A stretch of DNA of 64,000 bases from Zygnema circumcarinatum. Its lineage: Eukaryota > Streptophyta > Zygnematophyceae > Zygnematales > Zygnemataceae. The notes under the pieces are model-generated. The model had not been told where the DNA came from. It saw nothing but the letters and a program-made list of their open reading frames with translations, and did not search any database. Position 1 is the first letter of the stretch; the number at the start of each line of letters is the position of its first letter. The stretch lies in the NCBI GenBank assembly GCA_037447605.1, contig CM074805.1, positions 4,913,321-4,977,320 of the forward strand, given 5' to 3'. This document shows, piece after piece, positions 62,531-64,000 of the stretch. The position numbers and the translations under genes are program-made.

Positions 62531-64000
62531 TATCGGCTGGCTCGGAGCTGCCCGTTACAGGCGGTGCAAGGTCCTGACCATGGCGGCCATCCGTTGAAGC
62601 GTGGAGGGCAAAGGCTTGCGGCTGACTTCGGGGAAGAAGGTGACCGTTTCTTTCCCTTTTTTTTTTCTTTTGTTTTGGGAGCATTTATTTGCTATTCTAT
62701 TTCATCCGGATTGGAATAGACGCTTATGCGGGCAGAGGTAGTATGCTGCTGTAATTAGGGTTTGCTATGTGAGACGTTGGCGATGGCAGAGAGGACCATT
62801 TAGGGTTTCTGGCAGCGTGGGTGCGTTGAAGTGGGCGGTTATTTGTGGTGGATTTAGGGTTCGGATGTCGTCGAGGGCGATGCAAGTGTGCACATCCAGG
62901 ACATCGCTGCTCCCTTTTTTTTTCTTCGCAGCTTCGCCCTGTTGCATCCCGTCGGCTGCATTTGTTGCAATATTGCATTATTCTGATATCTGATGTATGC
63001 GTCTTTTCGATGATGCCAAAAGCACTGCTCTACTTGCAATGCTTTGTCGACCGCTTTCATATCTGTGTCAGTCCTATATGTCTCAAATCCGTACCTTCGG
63101 CACTCTTTTTCTTTTTCGAGGCTACTCATTAAGATTTCTGCGCAAAGAAATGCACTTTTAGAAAAGCATCTTCCGGTTTCAAGGCCTTCAGACTTGGCGT
63201 AAATGTGCAAAGTTGCGGATGAATAACTGCCAGGATAGCCTTTTAGAGTCTGTTGTTTCCTGTGATGATAGAGAACAGTCTACACATTCTCAGCATGAGA
63301 CTACTGTGATCTGTAATTTCCTGCCAAATGCTTTTGCTTATGTTTTGTAAATGCCTTCCTTTTTCTTGATATTCAAAATTCAGGTTCCATCGTGTACGGT
63401 TTTAATGTAGGATAGAGTCTTTATGCTTTAGGTTTATGGTTTAACCCCCCAGGTTTCTGGCTGAAGGCCTACGATTTTGGTTTGAGGATTTTTTTCTCTA
63501 CGGTTGCAGTTCAGGTTAGTATGTGAGGCTATGGCTTTTGAATTTGAGGCTACAGCGGGCTCAGGCTAGGCTTTTATGACAGGCTTCAAGGTCTAATGCT
63601 AAGCGTTAGAGTGAGGTTAGATATTCGGTTTAGGCGTTAGGGTCAAAGGCTACAGCCAGAGTTATGTTTAGGTTTAAAATAAAGGTTAAAGCTAGGATTA
63701 GATTTTTAGGTGTTTACGTGTTTGATCTAGTTGTTAGAGCTCTATTTTTTTTTATAGGTTCTTTGTCACTGTTAGGAGGTGTCAGTGATAATGAGTTAGC
63801 TGATGCATCAGAAGATTTGGCTTTCAAGACTTGGCAAGTTCTAGGTTGCTTAGTAGCCTTGAGCTCTTGCAAGGTTTGCGAAGTTCTTTATGGAGAGCCT
63901 ATGGAGTTTTGGGGTCCTTCAGAGTTACCGTATGCCTTATAGTTGTTCAAGATCGATTATCAGTTTTTTTTGAGCGATTGAATGCTGCTTGAATTTTTGA

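Larger units (their letters stand above)
62172..64000. other. Upstream region of DONSON and right flank
   Basis: Contains the telomere-like motif at 62268, the ATATCG cluster at about 62430-62530, and at about 63380-63720 many degenerate GGTTTAGG/TTAGGTTT words. Short open frames on both strands show no family signature. A gene on the plus strand beginning here cannot be excluded. Confidence 0.45.

Overview
The window is nuclear DNA of a land plant or streptophyte alga. Nine multi-exon genes can be read with GT-AG (and two GC-AG) introns, and the families are plant-type: a SPO11-2 meiotic topoisomerase-like protein, ERD4/OSCA3-type channels, an ALA-type P4-ATPase, a glycine-rich-domain (GRDP/DUF1399) protein and an LRR/EGF/proline-rich wall-type protein. 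A tenth gene is probable, and one small nested candidate is weak. Nearly every intron and intergenic space carries long polypurine/polypyrimidine blocks. I cannot fix the species; a streptophyte alga or early land plant is a guess.

Layout. 2055-6286 (+): an 881-residue protein of unknown function with a hydrophobic N-terminus and a conserved coiled-coil C-terminus. Then three minus-strand genes in a row: SPO11-2 (6978-10526), the TFIIH subunit p44/SSL1 (12074-14987) and a secretory cyclophilin-like protein (15512-17638). Then a plus-strand block: an ERD4/OSCA3-like channel (18907-22370), a P4-ATPase lipid flippase (24188-30653), a second ERD4/OSCA3-like channel with the same exon architecture (32475-36588), a GRDP-like protein (37640-42390) and an LRR/EGF-like/proline-rich protein (45146 to about 49812) whose tail is a 42-bp tandem repeat. 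Finally, on the minus strand, a cis-prenyltransferase with a very long N-terminal extension (50845-53010) and DONSON, a replication-fork/CMG assembly factor (57528-62171).

The spacer between the last two genes (53011-57527) holds nested inverted repeats, a direct duplication and a 982-bp assembly gap, and looks like transposon debris. A second inverted-repeat element with perfect 25-bp ends and an internal perfect 36-bp palindrome sits at 43400-43966. A small MITE-like element lies at 10819-10955.

The genes are not an operon. Two themes are visible: genome maintenance (SPO11-2, TFIIH p44, DONSON) and membrane or cell-surface function (two OSCA channels around a flippase, LRR wall-type protein, prenyltransferase). 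Exon boundaries were set by hand from splice consensus, reading phase and family conservation. For most genes every exon length and phase closes exactly. Exceptions are stated: the SPO11-2 linker exons, the 5' part of the cyclophilin gene, exons 2-3 of DONSON and the 3' end of the LRR gene.
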